DNA of 63,377 bases from an uncultured Thermoanaerobaculum sp. (GTDB lineage: Bacteria > Acidobacteriota > Thermoanaerobaculia > Thermoanaerobaculales > Thermoanaerobaculaceae), in assembly GCA_937934115.1 (NCBI GenBank), contig CALHAH010000003.1, forward strand, positions 40,001 to 103,377, given 5' to 3'. Positions 33,788 to 43,688 of the stretch are shown in pieces (the first letter of the stretch is position 1; the number at the start of each line of letters is the position of its first letter). The notes under the pieces are model-generated. The model was not told the origin of the DNA, searched no databases, and saw nothing but the letters and a program-made list of their open reading frames with translations. Both the position numbers and the translations under genes were made by a program.

Positions 33788-34993
33788 ATGGACCCCATGC
33801 TGGTGGTGGAACGGCAAGCGCAGCAAACGGACTCGAAAATCTTGCTTTTGGTGATGGACGGCTTGGGCGATACCCCCAACGCCCAGGGGCAAACGCCTCT
33901 TTCTGCGGCGGCCAAGCCCAACTTGGACCGGTTAGCGCGGGAGGGGAGTTGTGGCCGCTTTGATCCGGTAGGGCCGGGAATTACACCGGGTTCCGGGCCC
34001 GGGCATTTGGCGCTTTTTGGTTACGACCCAACGGAGTACGAGATCGGACGCGGGGTGTTATCAGCGGTGGGTATTGACTTTCCCCTGCAACCTGGGGACG
34101 TGGCTGCCCGCTTTAACTTTTGTACCTTGGATGCCCAGGGAAACATCGTGGACCGCCGCGCCGGACGTATCCCCACGGAAGAAAACCGCCGCCTCGTGGC
34201 CAAACTTAGGCAAATCAAGGTAGAGGGGGTTCAGCTCTTCGTAGAAACCGAATCCGAGCACCGAGGGGTGCTGGTCCTCCGTGGCGAGGGCCTTTCCCCC
34301 ATGCTCGCCGACACCGATCCGCAAAAAACCGGCGTGCCGCCCCTCCCAGTGCGAGCACTGGTGCCCGAGGCCGAGGCCACCGCTGCTTTGGTGGCCCAGT
34401 TTGTGGTGCAGGCGCTGCAGCTTTTAACCGGGGAACCGCAAGCCTCGGGCTTGCTCCTGCGCGGCTTTGACTCGTTGCCGCAAATTCCGCCGTTGTCGCA
34501 GCGCTTTCGACTCCGCCCCCTGTGTGTAGCCACGTACCCCATGTACCGTGGCCTAGCTCGTCTGGTGGGGATGCACGTGGTGGAACCACCGGCCGATCTG
34601 GCGGACATCCCACGAGTGCTGGCCAAGCACTTGGCGGGTCACGACTTCGTTTTCGTGCACGTGAAGTACACGGATAAGGCGGGCGAAGATGGGGACTTCC
34701 AACGCAAACGCCAGGTGGTGGAAGAGGTGGATCGCCTGCTGCCCGAGCTTTTGGCTTGCGGCTTCGAGGTGGTGGTGGTGACTGCTGACCACGCCACGCC
34801 GGTAGCCTTGGCCAGCCATTCCTGGCACCCGGTTCCGGCCTTGCTTTGGGCTCCTGGTCGGGCTTTTGTGGACGATGTTCAGGAGTTCACGGAAAAGGCT
34901 TGTATGGGTGGGGCCTTGGGGCGCTTACCCTTACGTTTCCTCTTGGCGGAGGCCCTGGCCTGTGCCGGCAAGCTCGCCAAGTTTGGAGCGTGA
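33788..34993 (+). CDS. apgM: cofactor-independent phosphoglycerate mutase, archaeal-type
   Basis: A 401-residue alkaline-phosphatase-superfamily enzyme of the ApgM family, which interconverts 3- and 2-phosphoglycerate using metal ions. Landmarks are the metal-binding Asp in LLLVMDGLGD, the phosphorylated Ser segment GSGPGHLALFGYDP, GRGVLSAVGIDF, and the C-terminal metal site VVVVTADHATPVALASHSWHPVP. Residues VHVKYTDKAGEDGDF are also typical. A GGAGGGTT Shine-Dalgarno precedes the ATG. It is divergent from the PilT-like gene. Confidence 0.94.
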   Translation: MDPMLVVERQAQQTDSKILLLVMDGLGDTPNAQGQTPLSAAAKPNLDRLAREGSCGRFDPVGPGITPGSGPGHLALFGYDPTEYEIGRGVLSAVGIDFPLQPGDVAARFNFCTLDAQGNIVDRRAGRIPTEENRRLVAKLRQIKVEGVQLFVETESEHRGVLVLRGEGLSPMLADTDPQKTGVPPLPVRALVPEAEATAALVAQFVVQALQLLTGEPQASGLLLRGFDSLPQIPPLSQRFRLRPLCVATYPMYRGLARLVGMHVVEPPADLADIPRVLAKHLAGHDFVFVHVKYTDKAGEDGDFQRKRQVVEEVDRLLPELLACGFEVVVVTADHATPVALASHSWHPVPALLWAPGRAFVDDVQEFTEKACMGGALGRLPLRFLLAEALACAGKLAKFGA

Positions 34994-35284
34994 AATGGGA
35001 AAGCCAGAAAGGCCCCAAGATTGGTTGCAGGCTCGCGGCTTGTTGCCGGCGGACGCGGTTTCGCGGTGAGCGGGAGCTGCGGGAGGGGCCGGAGGACGCC
35101 GTGACCGAGGCTTGCTTTTGAAATCCTTTACAGTGCGTGCCAGGCACGACAGCGATGTGTCCTGCGGATGGTACCCTATGGCGGCCATGGGGAACTTTGA
35201 GGACTTTCTTCACGTACAAACAAAGGCAGCAGGGCGGACCTGGAGAGAAAAGTCCGTTACGGTCGGCCCGGAAAGGAGTCAGCA
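34994..35284. other. spacer after apgM with a possible 24-codon remnant and a palindrome
   Basis: A 24-codon open frame (34995-35069, beginning MGKPERPQDW, with GGAG seven bases upstream) is followed in another frame by REGPEDAVTEACF and a stop at about 35121. This could be a short gene broken by one frameshift, or chance. CGTGCC-A-GGCACG at 35136-35148 is a perfect 13-base palindrome of operator type. No other gene is supported. The Shine-Dalgarno GGAAAGGAG at 35271-35279 serves the next gene. Confidence 0.4.
35136..35148. promoter_or_regulatory. operator-like palindrome upstream of the M16 peptidase gene
   Basis: CGTGCC and GGCACG flank a single A. It lies about 140 bases before the peptidase start, next to TTTACA (35127-35132), which could be a -35 element although I see no matching -10. 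Confidence 0.3.
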
Positions 35285-38008
35285 ATGGGTTGGCGTTTCT
35301 TGCCTGGAGGGCTTTTGATGATGAGCACGGCAGTGTTTGCGCAAGGGGTGCCCGAAATACCTTTCGAGAAACACGTGCTTGCCAATGGGCTTACCGTGAT
35401 CATCCACGAAGACCACAAAGCGCCCATCGTGGCCGTGAACGTGTGGTACCACGTGGGTTCCAAGAACGAAAAACCGGGAAAGACCGGTTTTGCGCACCTT
35501 TTCGAGCACCTGATGTTCAACGGTTCCGAGCACTTCAACGACGACTACTTCAAGGCCTTGGAAAAAGTTGGTGCCACCGACCTCAACGGCACCACCAACG
35601 TGGACCGTACCAACTACTTTCAGAATGTGCCGTCTTCGGCTTTGGACTACGTGCTGTTCCTGGAGTCGGATCGCATGGGGCACCTCTTGGGGGCCATCGA
35701 CCAGGCCAAGCTGGACGAGCAGCGGGGGGTGGTGCAAAACGAAAAGAGGCAAGGGGAAAACCAACCCTACGGCTTGGTACGTCAGCTCCTGGCTGAGTAC
35801 ACCTACCCGGCCGGTCACCCTTACTCCTGGACCACCATTGGTTCCATGGAAGACCTCAACGCCGCTTCCTTGGAGGACGTCCACAACTGGTTTAAGACCT
35901 ACTACGGTCCCAACAACGCGGTGCTGGTAATAGCCGGGGATGTGAACCCTGGGGAAGTCAAGGCCAAGGTGGAAAAGTACTTTGGCCACATTCCCCCTGG
36001 CCCACCCCTTGCCAAGCAAACCGCGTGGATTGCCAAGATGAGCGGTGAGCGCCGGGCCTGGGCTCAGGACCGGGTGCCGCAAGCGCGGCTGTACATGGTT
36101 TGGAATGTGCCACCCCTCACCGATCCTGAGGCGGACCTCTTAGACCTGGTAGCTTCGGTGCTTTCCAACGGCAAGACCTCGCGCCTTTACAAGCGACTCG
36201 TTTACGACGAGCAAATCGCCACCGATGTCAACGCCTACGTTTGGGGCAAAGAGTTGGGTAGCCAGTTCATGATTGTCGCCACCGCCAAGCCCGGGGGCGA
36301 CTTGGCCACGGTGGAACGTCACATCCGTGAGGAGCTTGCCAAGGTCCTGGAAAAGGGTCCTACCCCCGATGAGGTGGAGCGGGCCAAGCTCACCTGGCGG
36401 GCGGACTTTTTGCGCGGCATTGAGCGCATCGGTGGTTTTGGTGGCAAATCAGACGTTTTGGCCACCGGTGAGGTTTTCTACTCCGACCCTGCTGCGTACA
36501 AAAAGCAGTGGGCCACGGTGGAGCAGGCGACGCCTGCTTCGCTAAAGAAGGTTGCGCAAAAGTGGCTTGCCGATGGTCTCTTTGTTCTTGAGGTTCACCC
36601 CTTCCCCAAACTGGAGGCCAAAGGTCCGGGTGTGGATCGTTCCGCTTTGCCGGCGGTGGGGGAGCTCCCCGAGCCTTCCTTCCCTGCCTTGCAAACCGCC
36701 ACGTTGGCCAACGGCTTGAAGGTGGTTTTGGCGCAACGGCACGCGGTGCCTCTTGTGGAAATGGAGCTGGTTTTGAACGCGGGGTTTGCTTCCGACACCC
36801 CAGAAACCTTGGGGCGGGCAAGCCTGGCCATGGCCATGTTGGATGAGGGCACCAAGACGCGAACGGCCTTGCAAATTTCCGATGAATTGCAGAAGTTAGG
36901 GGCGGAGCTGGCCACCGGCTCCACGCTGGATAGCTCGTTTGTGAGCATGTCGGCGCTGGTGGAGAAGCTTCCCGAATCTTTGGCTTTGTTTGCGGACGTC
37001 ATCCTCAACCCCACGTTTCCCGAGCAGGATTTCCAACGGCTCAAGAAGCAGCAGTTGGCGGCCATTGCAAGGGAAAAAGTGACACCCATGGCCATGGGTT
37101 TGCGCGTACTGCCGGCCCTCTTGTACGGTGAGGGCCACCCCTACGCGGTGCCGTTTACAGGCACCGGCACGGAGGCCACGGTGGCGAAGCTCACGCGTGA
37201 AGACCTGGTGCGCTTCCACGACGCCTATTTCAAGCCCAACAACGCCACCTTGCTGGTGGTGGGTGACGTAAGCCTTGAGCAGCTCAAAGCTCACTTGGAA
37301 AAGCTTTTCGGTAGCTGGAAGTCAGGTCACGTCCCCGAGAAGACGCTCCGCGCCAGCGACGGTCCGCGAACCCGTGAGGTTTACATTATGGATCGCCCGG
37401 GGTCCCAACAATCGGTGATTCTGGCTGGTCTTTTGGCTCCCCCCAAGAACGATCCCCGGGAAGAAGCGCTCAAGGTTGTGCATGAGGTTTTGGGTGGGTC
37501 TTTTACCTCGCGGCTCAACATGAACCTTCGCGAGGACAAGCATTGGTCGTACGGGGCGCGGGTGGTGTTCCCGGATGCGCGTGGTCAGCGGCCTTTCTTT
37601 GCTGTGGCACCGGTGCAAGGGGACAAAACCAAGGAAGCGCTGGCAGAAACCGCCAAAGAGTTTGAGCAAATCGTGGGGAGTAAGCCTGTGACTGCGGATG
37701 AGCTGACCAAGGCCAAGGGCAACCTCACGTTGACTTTGCCTGGAAGGTGGGAGACCAACGAGGCGGTGTTGCGCTCGCTTTTTGAGGTGGTGCAGTTCGG
37801 TTTGCCCCTGGATTATTACCAGACCTATGCCCAGCGCATCCGGGCAGTGGAGCTTCCCATGGCTCAGCGGGTGGCGACGGAGGTGATTCAGCCCGCGCGC
37901 ATCGTGTACGTGGTGGTGGGGGATCGCAGCAAAGTCGAAGCCGGTGTTCGCGAACTGAACTTGGGCCCGGTCACGTTCCTCGACCCCGACGGTAACCTGG
38001 TTAAGTAA
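35285..38008 (+). CDS. secreted M16-family zinc peptidase, two-domain
   Basis: A 907-residue protein with a signal peptide (FLPGGLLMMSTAVFAQ). It carries two M16 repeats: an active N-terminal half with the inverted zinc motif HLFEH (H71, E74, H75) and a downstream Glu in the ALDEQ/VVQNEKRQ region, and a C-terminal half beginning near 470 (LANGLKVVLAQRH) that lacks the motif. This is the layout of insulinase/pitrilysin-like and processing-peptidase-like enzymes that degrade peptides inside a clamshell. The location is the periplasm or outside. It would fit a peptide-consuming lifestyle. A strong terminator follows 23 bases after the stop. Confidence 0.92.
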   Translation: MGWRFLPGGLLMMSTAVFAQGVPEIPFEKHVLANGLTVIIHEDHKAPIVAVNVWYHVGSKNEKPGKTGFAHLFEHLMFNGSEHFNDDYFKALEKVGATDLNGTTNVDRTNYFQNVPSSALDYVLFLESDRMGHLLGAIDQAKLDEQRGVVQNEKRQGENQPYGLVRQLLAEYTYPAGHPYSWTTIGSMEDLNAASLEDVHNWFKTYYGPNNAVLVIAGDVNPGEVKAKVEKYFGHIPPGPPLAKQTAWIAKMSGERRAWAQDRVPQARLYMVWNVPPLTDPEADLLDLVASVLSNGKTSRLYKRLVYDEQIATDVNAYVWGKELGSQFMIVATAKPGGDLATVERHIREELAKVLEKGPTPDEVERAKLTWRADFLRGIERIGGFGGKSDVLATGEVFYSDPAAYKKQWATVEQATPASLKKVAQKWLADGLFVLEVHPFPKLEAKGPGVDRSALPAVGELPEPSFPALQTATLANGLKVVLAQRHAVPLVEMELVLNAGFASDTPETLGRASLAMAMLDEGTKTRTALQISDELQKLGAELATGSTLDSSFVSMSALVEKLPESLALFADVILNPTFPEQDFQRLKKQQLAAIAREKVTPMAMGLRVLPALLYGEGHPYAVPFTGTGTEATVAKLTREDLVRFHDAYFKPNNATLLVVGDVSLEQLKAHLEKLFGSWKSGHVPEKTLRASDGPRTREVYIMDRPGSQQSVILAGLLAPPKNDPREEALKVVHEVLGGSFTSRLNMNLREDKHWSYGARVVFPDARGQRPFFAVAPVQGDKTKEALAETAKEFEQIVGSKPVTADELTKAKGNLTLTLPGRWETNEAVLRSLFEVVQFGLPLDYYQTYAQRIRAVELPMAQRVATEVIQPARIVYVVVGDRSKVEAGVRELNLGPVTFLDPDGNLVK

Positions 38009-38030
38009 GCTAAAACGTGACGTTCCTTTG

Positions 38031-38056
38031 GGGGTAGCTTTCAGCTACCCCTTTTT
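38031..38056 (+). terminator. intrinsic terminator after the M16 peptidase gene
   Basis: GGGGTAGCT and AGCTACCCC form a perfect 9-bp stem with a TTC loop, followed by five T residues. Confidence 0.95.
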
Positions 38057-38176
38057 CTTTTCGGAAGCGAGAATGTTGCTTGCGGCGCAAGCATTCAGAA
38101 GGGAGTTTCTTTCTTAAGGCACGGGCGGGAATAGAGGGGAGCTTGGCCTGGTTGCCCCTTGGGGAGGTATGTGGCT

Positions 38177-38707
38177 GTGAAATGGGAATTCTGTGCTCTT
38201 GTGTTTTCGCTGCTTTTTGCTTCTTCACTTAAAGCCCAGGGGATGTTGCCGGAGGGTAGCCAGTTTCCCGCGTGGGAATTGGTGGACCACCAAGGGCAAA
38301 AGGTGAGCTCTACCGATTTGGCAGGAAAAACGTATTTGCTGTGGTTTTACCCGAAGGCCTCCACACCGGGTTGTACCCGGGAAGGTTGCGAATTGCGAGA
38401 CCGGTTTGCGGAGTTTCGCAAGCTAGGGGTAGAAGTGCTTGGTGTTTCTTTTGATAGCCCAGAAAGCAACGCGCGTTTTGCTGCAAAGGAGCGTTTCCCT
38501 TTCCGTTTGCTTTCGGATGAACAGCGTCGGCTGGCGGTGGCTGTGGGCGCCGCCGACTCTCCCCGGGCATTTTTTGCCCGGCGAATCTCGTACTTGGTGG
38601 GCCCCGACGGACGGGTTCTCAAGGCCTATGGAAACGTAAATCCTGCCACGCACGCGCACGAGGTTCTTATCGACCTGGAGCGCTTGGCAGCAAAGTCCGA
38701 CCTTTAG
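38177..38707 (+). CDS. periplasmic peroxiredoxin (BCP-type)
   Basis: A 176-residue thiol peroxidase with a signal peptide (FCALVFSLLFASSLKAQG). The BCP/PrxQ signature is FYPKASTPGCTREGCELRD: the peroxidatic Cys is in TPGCT and a resolving Cys lies five residues on, as in BCP. It reduces hydroperoxides outside the cytoplasm, perhaps recharged by the periplasmic thioredoxins. GGGGAGG at 38161-38167 favours the GTG at 38177; a GTG at 38171 and TTG at 38159 are alternatives. Its stop overlaps the convergent UspA stop. Confidence 0.88.
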   Translation: MKWEFCALVFSLLFASSLKAQGMLPEGSQFPAWELVDHQGQKVSSTDLAGKTYLLWFYPKASTPGCTREGCELRDRFAEFRKLGVEVLGVSFDSPESNARFAAKERFPFRLLSDEQRRLAVAVGAADSPRAFFARRISYLVGPDGRVLKAYGNVNPATHAHEVLIDLERLAAKSDL

Positions 38708-39549
38708 GCACGAGTGGCACAGAGCACTGGCACCGGCGACCTTCGCGTGACGTACTCGGTGGTGGATCCTAACACGGTTTCAATGACGCGGCTGTGGCCA
38801 TGGGCCCCCATGAACAGGAAGTCATGCTCCGCTGGGTCCAACAGGGAAAGCAACACTTGCTCGATGGCTTCGCCTTGCTCCCAAGAAAAGGTGGCCTGTA
38901 CCGCAAAGGGCTCAAGGAAAATAGAGGCTCGCTCCAAAAGCGCGGAAGCTGCCGCTTCGTCGTTGCCCAACGTGACCACCTTCAGCGGGACAGCAAGCGT
39001 TTGGCAGATTTCCCCCGCCACGTGGAGGGCGCGAAAGGCTTTGGCGCTCCCGTCAAAAGCTACCAGGGGCTTTTGGGGGAGCCCGGCGTGTTCTGGCACG
39101 ATGAGCACAGGGACGGGGCACCGCCGCAGGAGCCGGGCGGTGTTGGGCCCGAGAAACTGCGGGTGCTGTGGTGCGCCCACGCCCTTTTGCCCAAGTACCA
39201 GCATATCCGCGGTTGCCGCTTCCTCACACAGCTTTTCCACCACGCCGCCGTGGAGCAACACAAAGCGGTGTTTGATCCCCGCCTGCTCGGCGAGGCTGGT
39301 GAAACGATCCTTGAGCAAGCCAGCAAGCTCCTGCAAGGATTGCTCCACCTGCGCTTGCAAGCGGAGAAAAGGTTCAAAGCCCATGGCGCCGGAAATGTCG
39401 CTAACGAAGGCACCTTGGAGAAAGGCGGCGTCAAGCACGTGCACACCCCGGACGCTTGCCCCCAGCTTAGCTGCTAACTGGATAGCCAGACCCTCTGCCG
39501 CGGCTCCGCAGGTGGAGCCGTCCAGGCCAATAACCACGTGTTTCATCAT
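38704..39549 (-). CDS. tandem-domain universal stress protein
   Basis: A 281-residue protein with two UspA folds. The first begins KHVVIGLDGS and ends with GQKGVGAPQHPQFLGPNT; the second begins KPLVAFDGSAKAF and ends GAHGHSRVIETVLGSTTEY. The second copy fits the ATP-binding pattern G-x2-G-x9-G-(S/T) exactly, the first nearly so. Such proteins act in stress survival; the specific role is unknown. GGGAGGTG lies five bases before the ATG at 39549. Confidence 0.9.
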   Translation of the reverse strand: MMKHVVIGLDGSTCGAAAEGLAIQLAAKLGASVRGVHVLDAAFLQGAFVSDISGAMGFEPFLRLQAQVEQSLQELAGLLKDRFTSLAEQAGIKHRFVLLHGGVVEKLCEEAATADMLVLGQKGVGAPQHPQFLGPNTARLLRRCPVPVLIVPEHAGLPQKPLVAFDGSAKAFRALHVAGEICQTLAVPLKVVTLGNDEAAASALLERASIFLEPFAVQATFSWEQGEAIEQVLLSLLDPAEHDFLFMGAHGHSRVIETVLGSTTEYVTRRSPVPVLCATRA

Positions 39550-39648
39550 AGGCACCTCCCGGGCTTAAGCCCTCAGTGGTTGCCGTGTCAAAGGGCTGTG
39601 CCGCTCACCTCTAATGTGCACCCCCACCGGCGCCGTGGCAAGCTGCGG

Positions 39649-39654
39649 TAGAAT
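39649..39654 (+). promoter_or_regulatory. -10 element TAGAAT for the 2-oxo-acid dehydrogenase gene
   Basis: It lies 32 bases before the ATG at 39687, with the Shine-Dalgarno GGGGAGGGGGG between. A -35 element is not clear. Confidence 0.45.
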
Positions 39655-39686
39655 GCGTCTCGGATGCAGTTTCGCGGGGAGGGGGG

Positions 39687-41795
39687 ATGGCAGAGCAGGT
39701 TTCCACCTTGGCCAGTTTGCTCACCAAAGAGGAGGTGCTTTACGCCTACCGCGTGATGCTCACGTCGCGGCGGGTGGATGACAAGGAAATTCAGCTGAAG
39801 CAGCAAAACCTCGTGTTCTTCCAGATTTCCGGAGCGGGCCATGAGGCGGTGCAGGTGGCAGCAGGCATGCACCTTTCGCCCAAAAAGGACTGGTTTTTCC
39901 CTTACTACCGTGACCGGGCTTTGATGTTGGCGCTGGGCATGACCCCCTACGAAATGTTCCTCGGGTCCGTGGGGGCCGCCGCAGGCCCCGATTCTAAGGG
40001 CCGGCAGATGCCTTCCCATTGGGGGATGCGGGCCCTGCACGTGGCCTCTTCTTCTTCTCCCACCGGCACCCAGTGCCTGCAAGCTGTGGGCTTTGCGGAA
40101 GCCGGCCGCCACTTTTTGGCCATGGAGCAAGGCATCCGCTGTGCGGAAGTGGCGGAAGACGAAGTGGTGTACGTTTCCCTGGGTGACGGCACTACCTCGG
40201 AAGGGGAGTTTTGGGAATCGTTGAACACCGCCTGTAACAAGAAGCTGCCCCTTCTCTACCTCATTCAGGACAACGGCTACGCCATTTCCGTGACCGTGGA
40301 TGTACAAACCGCCGGTGGTTCCATTTCCAAATTGGTGCAGAGCTTCCCGAATTTAGGGGTGTACGAGGTGGATGGCTGCGATTTTCTCGCCTCCTACGCC
40401 ACCATGGCTGAGGCTGTAGCCCGGGTTCGTTCCGGCGAAGGACCGGTACTGGTGCACGCCCACGTGGTGCGGCCCTACTCCCATTCCCTTTCCGACGATG
40501 AGCGCCTCTACCGGCCGGAGCGGGAACGGGAGCAGGAAGCGCAGAGGGATCCCCTCCGCCGTACAGCTCAGCTTTTGCAAGAAACCTACGGTGTGAGTCG
40601 TGAGGAGCTGGCCCGGCTTGAGGAGGAGGTAAACTGCGAGGTGAATGCAGCGGCGGAGAAAGCTTTGGCGGAAAAACAGCCTGCCAAAGACTCTTGGCCG
40701 CTTTGGATTTACTCGCCCGAGGTTGACCCGACACGCGAAGCGTTCGCCACCGAACCCACGTTTGTAGATGACGCCCCTAAGACCATGGTGGACCTCCTCA
40801 ACGCCTGCCTGCGAGACGAAATGGCACGCAACGAACGCATCGTGGTTTTTGGCGAGGACGTAGCCGACGCGTCTCATGAAGAGGTTTTGGCGGAGGTTAA
40901 GGGCAAGGGCGGCGTCTTTAAGGTGACCTACGGCCTGCAGCGGCTTTACGGCTCCCGGCGGGTGTTTAACACCCCGTTGGCGGAAGCCAATATCGTGGGC
41001 AGGGCCATAGGCATGGCGCTGCGCGGCTTGAAGCCAGTGGCGGAAATCCAGTTTTTTGACTACATTTGGCCAGCGTACATGCAGCTGCGCAACGAGTTGG
41101 CCACCATGCGCTGGCGCTCGGGGGGCCAGTGGTGGGCACCGGTGGTGATTCGGGTGCCAATCGGTGGGTACCTGAAAGGTGGGGGCCCGTACCACTCCCA
41201 ATCGGGGGAGGTGTTGTTTACCCACATCCCCGGTTTGCGAGTGGTTATGCCTTCCAACGCCTTAGATGCCAACGGTCTTTTGCGTACCGCCTTGCGCTGC
41301 GACGACCCGGTCATTTTCTTAGAACACAAACACCTTTACCGCCAAACCCACAACAAGGCGCCGTACCCCGGCCCCGATTTCATGATCCCTTTTGGCAAAG
41401 CCGCTTTGGTGCGGGAAGGTGAAGACCTCACCATCGTGACCTACGGCGCCACGGTGGTGCGCAGTCTGTCGGCGGCAAAGCTTTTGGCGGAGGAAGGGAT
41501 CGAGGCGGAAATCCTCGATTTACGCTCCCTAGCGCCTTACGATTGGGACGCCATTGCCGCTTCGGTGAAGCGCACCAACCGTGCGCTGGTGGTTCACGAG
41601 GACTGCCTCTCCTTCGGTTACGGGGCAGAAATTGCCGCCCGCATCGCCGATGAGCTTTTTGCGTATCTGGACGCACCGGTGCGCCGTGTGGCGGCCAGGG
41701 ACAGCTTTGTGCCTTACGCTCCCGAGCTGGAGGACGTGGTACTCCCGCAGGTGGAGGACATCTACCGTGCGGCTTGGGGCCTGGCTGCCTACTAA
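39687..41795 (+). CDS. branched-chain 2-oxo-acid dehydrogenase E1, fused alpha and beta
   Basis: A 702-residue thiamine-diphosphate enzyme joining E1 alpha and beta. The alpha part (about 1-345) has the ThDP motif [20 protein letters not shown] and the segment [17 protein letters not shown] charged linker precedes the beta part from about 365 ([45 protein letters not shown], ending [17 protein letters not shown]). It decarboxylates branched-chain 2-oxo acids and passes the acyl group to E2 lipoate. No E2 or E3 gene is adjacent. An acetoin- or pyruvate-type substrate cannot be excluded. Fused E1 enzymes occur in several phyla. Confidence 0.88.
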   Translation: MAEQVSTLASLLTKEEVLYAYRVMLTSRRVDDKEIQLKQQNLVFFQISGAGHEAVQVAAGMHLSPKKDWFFPYYRDRALMLALGMTPYEMFLGSVGAAAGPDSKGRQMPSHWGMRALHVASSSSPTGTQCLQAVGFAEAGRHFLAMEQGIRCAEVAEDEVVYVSLGDGTTSEGEFWESLNTACNKKLPLLYLIQDNGYAISVTVDVQTAGGSISKLVQSFPNLGVYEVDGCDFLASYATMAEAVARVRSGEGPVLVHAHVVRPYSHSLSDDERLYRPEREREQEAQRDPLRRTAQLLQETYGVSREELARLEEEVNCEVNAAAEKALAEKQPAKDSWPLWIYSPEVDPTREAFATEPTFVDDAPKTMVDLLNACLRDEMARNERIVVFGEDVADASHEEVLAEVKGKGGVFKVTYGLQRLYGSRRVFNTPLAEANIVGRAIGMALRGLKPVAEIQFFDYIWPAYMQLRNELATMRWRSGGQWWAPVVIRVPIGGYLKGGGPYHSQSGEVLFTHIPGLRVVMPSNALDANGLLRTALRCDDPVIFLEHKHLYRQTHNKAPYPGPDFMIPFGKAALVREGEDLTIVTYGATVVRSLSAAKLLAEEGIEAEILDLRSLAPYDWDAIAASVKRTNRALVVHEDCLSFGYGAEIAARIADELFAYLDAPVRRVAARDSFVPYAPELEDVVLPQVEDIYRAAWGLAAY

Positions 41796-41840
41796 GCTGG
41801 CAACCTCACAAGTCCGGCCACTGACCGGCGAGTTCTTGGA

Positions 41841-43631
41841 TCAATCCACCGTCAGGGTCTTGGAAAGGTTGCGTGGGTAGTCGGGGTCGAAGCCCAAGCT
41901 CACCGCCAGGTGATACGCAAACAGCTGGAATGGCACTGCCCCTACCACCGCGTACTCCACCTCCGAACTCACGGGCAAGGGAATGAAGAGGCTAGCCTCA
42001 GCACGGAGATTTTCGTGTTCCGGAGCGATAACGATGGCGTACCCCCCACGACAGGTAACCTCGGTCACGTGGTTGGTGAGCATTTGGCAGCCGGCGGGAG
42101 AGGTGGTAAACAGCACAGGCGTGCCCTGCTCCACCATGGCCAGGGGGCCGTGCTTGAACTCGGAGGAAAACATGCCTTCGCAAGGAATCCCGGTAACCTC
42201 TTTTACCTTCAAAGCCCCCTCCAGGGCTACCCCGTGGCCCAGGCCGTAGCCCAAGATAAACAGTTTCTGACTTTTAATGAGCTGCTTCGCCAAAGCGCGC
42301 GCGGTTCCATCCATTTCGCGCACTGCTTTATCGAGCCAAAGGGAGGCGGCGGCCAGGGGCCCCAGGTCCCGGCCGCCACTGCGGGCAGCCAAGGCCATGA
42401 GGGCAATCACCTGGTTGGTGTACGTTTTGGTGGCGGGCACGGAAATTTCCCACCCACAGGCCAGTGGCAGGTAGCGTTCCACCTTCCTGGTGAGCGTGGA
42501 ACCCAGGACGTTCACCAGCCCCAAGGGCTTTACCCCTTTGGCCGTGGCGTAATTAAGCGCGTTGATCACGTCTTTGGTTTCCCCGGATTGGGAAACGTAA
42601 ACTGCCACGTCGTCAGCCCCCAAGGCAGGACCAAACTGCTCCACAAACTGTTGGGGCAAGGCTGGGATGGCCAAAATCCCAGCGAGACTGGAGAAGAAGT
42701 GCGAGCCTATGAGGCACGCATGGTAGGAGGACCCTGAGCCAACCAGAAAAACCCGACGGGCCTTAACGAGCTCGTGGGCAAGGTGCGGCAGGTGCTCCGA
42801 GTGCTGCAAAAGATGGTAAAGCTCCCGCGCTGCCGCCGCTTGCTCGTGTATTTCCTTGAGCATGAAGTGGGGAAACCCGCCCTTTTCAGGAACCCCCATT
42901 TCTTCACCCACTTCCTTGGGTTCGCGAACAACGGGAGCTCCGTCCTCCACCCGGTAAAGCTCCACCGCGTGAGGGCGAAGCACGACCATCTCGCCGTCCT
43001 CCATAGGGAGGACTCGGCGGGTGAGCGGCAAAACGGAGGGCAGGTCTGAAGAGCAACAGGTAAAGTCGGGCCCAATCCCCACCACCAGCCCCGATCCCTT
43101 CTTAACGGCCACAAGGATGTTTTCTCTGTTGTTCCCCACCACAAATGCGAAATCACCGGCAAGGTCCCGGTATGCGGCCCGCACCGCTTCTGGCAAGCTC
43201 AAACCGCGATTGACGTAGCGCTCCACAGCGTGCACGCAGGATTCCCCGTCGTTGGTGCCGCGCACCGTCATGCCTTCAGCCAGGAACTGTCGGCGCAGCT
43301 CCGCGTTGTTCACCACGTTGCCGTTGTGCGCGCCCACGAGATCCCCATCGGAGTCCAAATGGGGCTGGGCGTTCTCGTAGGAAGGGGCACCAAAGGTGGC
43401 CCAGCGCAACTGGCAAAGGCCACGGGATCCGGTAAGTTCGTAAAACTTCAGCTTCTCTGCCACTTCTTCGACCTTTCCCGGCGCTTTCCGCAGATCAATG
43501 CGACCTTGGGAGTCAATAGCTGCCGCACCCACGGAGTCGTACCCGCGGTAGGAAAGCCTTTTGGCAGCCCCCGTAAGAATGTCGCCCAGGGGTCGGTCGT
43601 TCGCAAACACAATGCCAAAAATCCCGCACAT
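41841..43631 (-). CDS. glmS: glutamine-fructose-6-phosphate aminotransferase GlmS
   Basis: A 596-residue enzyme that makes glucosamine-6-phosphate, the first step to UDP-GlcNAc. The N-terminal Ntn-amidotransferase domain starts MCGIFGIV, with nucleophile Cys next to Met, so the start is 43631 rather than an in-frame codon two positions earlier. Two SIS sugar-isomerase domains follow (VFLVGSGSSYHACLIG, SQSGETKDVINAL). The C-terminus ends PRNLSKTLTVD, the standard GlmS tail. GGAGGTGGGG lies before the ATG. There is no glmS ribozyme: the leader is only about 10 bases after the TACAAT. Confidence 0.96.
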   Translation of the reverse strand: MCGIFGIVFANDRPLGDILTGAAKRLSYRGYDSVGAAAIDSQGRIDLRKAPGKVEEVAEKLKFYELTGSRGLCQLRWATFGAPSYENAQPHLDSDGDLVGAHNGNVVNNAELRRQFLAEGMTVRGTNDGESCVHAVERYVNRGLSLPEAVRAAYRDLAGDFAFVVGNNRENILVAVKKGSGLVVGIGPDFTCCSSDLPSVLPLTRRVLPMEDGEMVVLRPHAVELYRVEDGAPVVREPKEVGEEMGVPEKGGFPHFMLKEIHEQAAAARELYHLLQHSEHLPHLAHELVKARRVFLVGSGSSYHACLIGSHFFSSLAGILAIPALPQQFVEQFGPALGADDVAVYVSQSGETKDVINALNYATAKGVKPLGLVNVLGSTLTRKVERYLPLACGWEISVPATKTYTNQVIALMALAARSGGRDLGPLAAASLWLDKAVREMDGTARALAKQLIKSQKLFILGYGLGHGVALEGALKVKEVTGIPCEGMFSSEFKHGPLAMVEQGTPVLFTTSPAGCQMLTNHVTEVTCRGGYAIVIAPEHENLRAEASLFIPLPVSSEVEYAVVGAVPFQLFAYHLAVSLGFDPDYPRNLSKTLTVD

Positions 43632-43647
43632 CCCCACCTCCTAGGGC

Positions 43648-43653
43648 ATTGTA
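43648..43653 (-). promoter_or_regulatory. -10 element TACAAT for glmS
   Basis: It is read on the minus strand 16 bases before the glmS ATG, with a Shine-Dalgarno between. It is back to back with the promoter of the MBL gene. Confidence 0.5.
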
Positions 43654-43676
43654 CCGGAAAGGCACAAGCTTGCGGC

Positions 43677-43682
43677 TAGAAT
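43677..43682 (+). promoter_or_regulatory. -10 element TAGAAT, predicted leaderless start
   Basis: GCTAGAAT is followed by six bases and the ATG at 43689. The spacer GGGGGC could pass for a Shine-Dalgarno but is too close to the start codon. Confidence 0.55.
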
Positions 43683-43688
43683 GGGGGC

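Noticed and set aside
43632-43660. glmS ribozyme or riboswitch
   Set aside because: The leader between the TACAAT element and the glmS start is too short to hold the ribozyme.
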